DNA of 11,377 nt from JAGVPT01 sp963843065 (lineage in GTDB: Bacteria > Bacteroidota > Ignavibacteria > UBA10030 > UBA8401): contig CAWJKX010000032.1 of assembly GCA_963843065.1 (NCBI GenBank), forward strand, positions 1 through 11,377, written 5' to 3'. Under the pieces are notes generated by a model. The model saw only the letters and a program-made list of their open reading frames with translations. It did no database searches and was not told the DNA's origin. A program made the translations under genes and the position numbers. Below are positions 8,271-11,377 of this stretch, in pieces; positions within the stretch are counted from its first letter, which is position 1; every line of letters begins with the position of its first letter.

Positions 8271-8299
8271 TTGAAACTGACTTATTAAATCACTATTTT
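8271..8299 (+). promoter_or_regulatory. Candidate promoter for the AMMECR1 operon, right arm
   Basis: TTGAAA (8271-8276), a 17-nt spacer and TATTTT (8294-8299) lie 30 nt before the AMMECR1 start and 18 nt after the terminator. The boxes match the left arm exactly. This is a pattern match without transcription evidence. Confidence 0.45.
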
Positions 8300-8314
8300 C
8301 CGGTAGAAATTTTT

Positions 8315-8326
8315 GAGGATAACCTC
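8315..8326 (+). promoter_or_regulatory. Ribosome binding site of AMMECR1 inside a small inverted repeat
   Basis: GAGG (8315-8318) is the only Shine-Dalgarno-like sequence before ATG 8329, with 10 nt between them. It can pair with CCTC (8323-8326) across the loop ATAA. The left arm keeps both half-stems with the loop AAAA (minus strand, 2937-2948). A 4-bp stem is weak, so its effect is uncertain. Confidence 0.4.
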
Positions 8327-8328
8327 TC

Positions 8329-8892
8329 ATGCTAAGTCCGGCCGAACAGAAAGAATTGATGGACATCGCGTGGAGATCAATTCGGCATACTATCCGTGGG
8401 GAGGATGACGAACATTCGCACGAGCAACCAAAGAGCTTTAATCCCGAGAGCATACTCTCTCAACCGGCGGGTGCGTTTGTTTCGCTCTACAATAACGGAG
8501 AATTGCGCGGATGCCTAGGCCTAATCGTATCAGAAACCTCGCTCGCCGAGACGGTCTCTCAACTTGCCGGGCGTTCCGCTACGGAAGACCCGCGCTTCCC
8601 AGCAGTTACTAAAAATGAGCTGGACGATATTCAAGTAGAGATTTCTGTTCTCTCGCCTCTTCGAGAAATCTCATCGATAGAGGAAATTCAGGTTGGTAAG
8701 CATGGGTTATTCATAGTTGCCGGCATGTATCGCGGACTATTGCTTCCGCAAGTCGCAGTGAAACATCGATGGAATACGATTCGGTTTCTGGAAGAAACAT
8801 GCGTGAAGGCAGGATTGCCGCGGGATCAATGGAAGCACGCCGAAACAAATATCTACATTTTTTCTGCTGATATCATTGAACAAAATCCATGA
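8329..8892 (+). CDS. amrA: AmmeMemoRadiSam system protein A (AMMECR1 family), right copy
   Basis: A 187-residue AMMECR1-family protein with LRGCLG at residues 59-64 and the complete AMMECR1 core. Its function is unresolved in the family; bacterial members usually travel with MEMO and a radical SAM enzyme. It heads the four-gene overlapping cluster. The stop TGA 8890-8892 overlaps the first possible MEMO ATG (8889) by three bases, or meets the preferred ATG (8892) by one. The protein differs from the left copy mainly in residues 20-33 (H20, H29, H31, Q33) and near the C-terminus. About 390 nt of the core contain only about three base changes. Confidence 0.93.
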   Translation: MLSPAEQKELMDIAWRSIRHTIRGEDDEHSHEQPKSFNPESILSQPAGAFVSLYNNGELRGCLGLIVSETSLAETVSQLAGRSATEDPRFPAVTKNELDDIQVEISVLSPLREISSIEEIQVGKHGLFIVAGMYRGLLLPQVAVKHRWNTIRFLEETCVKAGLPRDQWKHAETNIYIFSADIIEQNP

Positions 8893-9728
8893 TGAATGAA
8901 GAGTTGTATGCCCGGCCGCCCGTCGTCGCAGGGATGTTTTACCCGGAACATGAGCAGGAACTCCGAGATGCCGTTGAATCGCTTATGGCGGAAACAGCAC
9001 CCGCGCCAAAGCCCGGTATCTTGTGGGTATTGTTGTGCCGCATGCCGGCTATCTCTATTCCGGTCGCACTGCCGCCCGCGCCTTTGCGCTCTTGAAGAAC
9101 AGACACATCAGCACCGTGGTTCTTGTCGGACCGAGCCACAGGGAATATTTCGACGGCATTTCAGTCTTTTCCGGCGCGAGTTTCAAAACGCCGCTTGGGT
9201 CCGTTGAGGTTGATGCAGAATTGCGCAGCGAATTATTGAAAAAATATCCAGCGCTGCAAAGTTCTCTTGTCGGACACAAAGCGGAGCACTCGCTGGAAGT
9301 GCAGCTTCCTTTTTTTACAGTTTGCCGTGCACAATTTGAAGATTCTTCCTATCGTGATGGGAGATCAAAAGCGCAACTATTGCGAGGGATTGGGGGCTGC
9401 CCTTGCTGAGTTGGCAAAAGACCGCGGAATATTTCTCGTTGCCAGCTCTGATTTGTCTCATTATTATTCTTCGGATGTTGCACGGAAACTTGATGCGGTC
9501 GCAATCGCTTCGATTCAAGAGTTGAATGACCAGGCGTTGATGTCGGATTTAGAAGCCGATCGAACGGAAGCATGCGGGGGTGGGCCCATCGTGGCAGTTC
9601 TCCATGCTGCAAAGAAAGCTGGCGCCGATTATTGTGAAGTGTTGGATTCTTGCAATTCCGGGGACGTATCGGGCGACACCGAACGTGTCGTTGGATATGT
9701 ATCGGCAGCCCTGTGGAAGACTCATTGA
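8892..9728 (+). pseudogene. amrB: AmmeMemoRadiSam system protein B (MEMO family), right copy with two compensating frameshifts
   Basis: This is the same gene as 1535-2371 with nearly identical bases, but the frame is broken twice. A base is missing at about 9018-9020 (ATCTT where the left copy has ACTCTT). A T is gained in a run at 9310-9316 (seven T against six). The net shift is zero, so the last 140 or so residues, including SSDLSHY and EACGGGPI, return to the original frame. The middle (about 9021-9310), with VPHAGYLYSG and GPSH, lies in another frame. As written, translation from 8892 stops at 9095. Indels without accompanying substitutions, one of them in a homopolymer, suggest sequence error; a recent real mutation is possible. 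An ATG at 8889 is an alternative start. Confidence 0.85.
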
Positions 9729-10568
9729 GAGCCAAAAAGAAATTTCCAGTCGCCGTTATAGGTGCAGGTTCTGTCGGAACTGCACTTGCGCTCGCCCTCA
9801 GGGAGAAAAAATATCCGCTGCGGGTTGTCCTGAGCAAGAACGGAAAATCTGCAAAGATCCTCGGACAGAGAGTTTGCGCTCCGCACGCAAAGCTGCGTTC
9901 TACGCACCAACACCCCGTAGAGGGAATTATTTTCATCGCTGTCCCGGATGACGAAATTAAAAATGTCGTGCACATTCTCTCTCGTTGGAATGAAGATTTT
10001 TCCCGCTCGATCATCTTTCATACTTCGGGTGCTTTATCATCCAAAATCCTTTCACCGTTAGAACGGAGAGGGGCAACGATCGGTTCTTTTCATCCAATAC
10101 AAACATTTCCCAAATCCGACATAACCTCCGGGCTCTTCAAGGATATCTGGATTGGGATTGAAGGAGATAAAAAAGCAGTAGCAGCAGCGAGGCATATCAT
10201 ACATGATTTTGCTGCCCGTTCGTTTGTTTTGTCATCTCAACAAAAGGTGTTGTACCATGTCGCAGCGGTGTTTAGTTCGAATTATTTTGTCGCACTCCTC
10301 TCCGTTGTTGAGGAACTGGGAAAGCGAATTCATGTGCCCCGGCGAAAAATGATTTCCATCTTTGAGCCCCTTATTCACCAGAGTCTCATGAATGTTAAAA
10401 AGTTACTCGGCGGCTTCAGCGCTGACCGGGCCAATTGCACGCGGGGACGTTCACACGTTGAAGAGACACCGCGCAGAATTAAAAAAGAATGGTCTGAGTG
10501 ATATCTCTCAATTGTATTCAGCGCTCGCGAAGGAAACATCAAAGGTTGCGTCAAGGAAGGTTACCTAA
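9725..10568 (+). pseudogene. Rossmann-fold / DUF2520 protein, right copy with C-terminal frameshift
   Basis: This is the mirror copy of 696-1538. The start is TTG 9725, overlapping the MEMO stop (TTGA), with GGAAG five bases upstream. The Rossmann motif GAGSVG (13-18), AVPDDEI (72-78), HTSGAL (99-104) and GSFHPIQTFP (120-129) are intact. One extra T at 10403-10404 (AAGTTAC against AAGTAC in the left arm) shifts the frame, and translation would end at 10501 with an unrelated tail. Skipping that base restores YSAASALTGPIARGD and a matching C-terminus to TAA 10566-10568, which overlaps the phosphatase ATG. Downstream of the shift, changes against the left copy are still codon-like (LKMKGLRHIS against LKKNGLSDIS), so this stretch was recently under protein selection. 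Confidence 0.82.
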
Positions 10569-11365
10569 TGCTTGTTGATTATCATACACACAACTCTCTC
10601 TGTAAACACGCCGACGGTGTTCTCGAAGAATACATTGTTCATGCGGTGGCGGCGAACCTCAAAGAGATCGGATGCTCCGACCATTCGCCGATGCCGAACG
10701 ATTTCGATATCCAGCACAGGATGACCATGGAGCAGTTTCATCAAACCTATAAGCCGGAAGTCCTTGCAATGCAGGAGAAATACCGGGATAGAATCACCGT
10801 AAAATTTGCCTTGGAAGGGGATTTTTTCCCCGGGACGGAACACTGGGTGAAGGAGTTTAATTCTCAGCATGAGTTTGATTATATTATCGGGTCAGTGCAC
10901 TATCTTGGCGAATGGGGATTCGATAATCCGACGTTCGTGCACAAATATGAAGAACGAAATGTCGACGAAGTGTACGACCAGTATTATAGCCATATTAAAA
11001 GGTCTGCGGCGGCGAAGTTGTTCGACATTATCGGGCATTGCGACCTCGTCAAAAAGTTCGGACATCGCCCTTCGAAAAATATGGAAGAAGTATTGCGGGA
11101 GGTCTTCAAAGTTGTGAAGTCGGCGGACATGGCTGTCGAGATCAACACGTCAGGGCTGCGGAAACCGGTCAAGGAAGTGTACCCGAGCGAACAGATCCTG
11201 AGAATTATTCACGAGTATAAGATTCCACTCGCATTAGGCTCCGATGCTCACTCTCCGGATGAAGTAGGCAGAGATTTTGACGTCGCGAAACAACTCATCG
11301 AAAAGTACGGCAATGGCAAAATTTCCGTTTTTACAAAGAGACAACGAAGCGAATTACGAATATAA
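10568..11365 (+). CDS. hisJ: PHP-family histidinol-phosphatase-like protein, right copy (complete)
   Basis: A 265-residue cytoplasmic metal-dependent phosphoesterase of the PHP superfamily, close in length to HisJ/HisK-type histidinol phosphatases, which remove phosphate from L-histidinol phosphate in histidine synthesis. Metal-binding motifs in order are DYHTH (H6, H8), KHADG (H14), CSDHSP (D38, H39), LEGDFFPG (E83), GSVH (H111), GHCDL (H157, D159), EINTSG (E191) and GSDAHSP (D226, H228). The start is ATG 10568, sharing its A with the preceding TAA, with GGAAGG seven bases upstream. It is the last visible gene of the operon. Only 12 nt follow the stop, so no terminator can be judged. With no his genes nearby the substrate is inferred from family only. 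Confidence 0.9.
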   Translation: MLVDYHTHNSLCKHADGVLEEYIVHAVAANLKEIGCSDHSPMPNDFDIQHRMTMEQFHQTYKPEVLAMQEKYRDRITVKFALEGDFFPGTEHWVKEFNSQHEFDYIIGSVHYLGEWGFDNPTFVHKYEERNVDEVYDQYYSHIKRSAAAKLFDIIGHCDLVKKFGHRPSKNMEEVLREVFKVVKSADMAVEINTSGLRKPVKEVYPSEQILRIIHEYKIPLALGSDAHSPDEVGRDFDVAKQLIEKYGNGKISVFTKRQRSELRI

Positions 11366-11377
11366 TCGTTGAGGTCA

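Larger units (their letters stand above)
5782..11263. repeat. Right arm of giant inverted repeat
   Basis: This is the partner of 1-5487, with the same six genes in mirrored order and orientation. The arms share roughly 95% of bases by eye, but unevenly. The AMMECR1 core and MEMO are almost identical, while the DUF2520 gene, the lipoprotein signal peptide and the TPR-lipoprotein intergenic gap differ more. Many differences fall at third codon positions. Sequence 11264-11377 continues 114 nt beyond the last base paired by the left arm. Confidence 0.97.

Noticed and set aside
1..11377. Composite transposon or insertion sequence with long inverted repeats
   Set aside because: No transposase, integrase, target-site duplication or short terminal repeats are present. 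All genes in the arms are ordinary housekeeping or accessory genes, and the left end falls inside a gene.
11366..11377. Possible terminator or next gene after the phosphatase
   Set aside because: Only 12 nt remain, which is too little to support any call.

Overview
The window is one giant imperfect inverted repeat. Positions 1-5487 are the reverse complement of about 5782-11263, with a 294-nt unpaired spacer (5488-5781) between them. Each arm carries the same six genes in the same order, transcribed outward from the centre: a TPR-repeat protein, a two-domain PsbP-like lipoprotein, a rho-independent terminator, then a tightly overlapping cluster of AMMECR1 (AmmeMemoRadiSam A), MEMO (AmmeMemoRadiSam B), a Rossmann/DUF2520 protein and a PHP-family histidinol-phosphatase-like enzyme. 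The left arm runs off the window edge inside its phosphatase gene. The right arm continues to that gene's stop codon plus 12 nt.

The arms are not identical. Differences are mostly synonymous or conservative, so the two arms come from two diverged alleles or copies and are not one molecule read twice. Divergence is uneven. The AMMECR1 core and MEMO are almost identical, while the lipoprotein signal peptide, the DUF2520 gene, the end of the phosphatase gene and the TPR-lipoprotein intergenic gap differ clearly. On top of this sit single- and double-base indels that break reading frames in the TPR gene of both arms and in MEMO and DUF2520 of the right arm. They cluster towards the centre.

At the centre, neither TPR copy has a start codon. 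The spacer is simply about 290 nt more of the right-arm TPR gene, and that gene is cut where the left arm begins. Together with the absence of any transposase, integrase or terminal structure, this fits a fold-back or strain-chimera junction, from assembly or amplification, better than a functional element. A real inverted duplication is not excluded and is easy to test.

The organism is a bacterium of medium GC. The protein set (AmmeMemoRadiSam A/B beside DUF2520, TPR proteins, a PsbP-like lipoprotein) suggests, at low confidence, a member of the Bacteroidota/Ignavibacteria (FCB) group, probably from a metagenome. The overlapping amrA-amrB-DUF2520-phosphatase genes look like one translationally coupled operon with its own promoter directly behind the lipoprotein terminator. 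The radical SAM partner of the AmmeMemoRadiSam system is not in the window.
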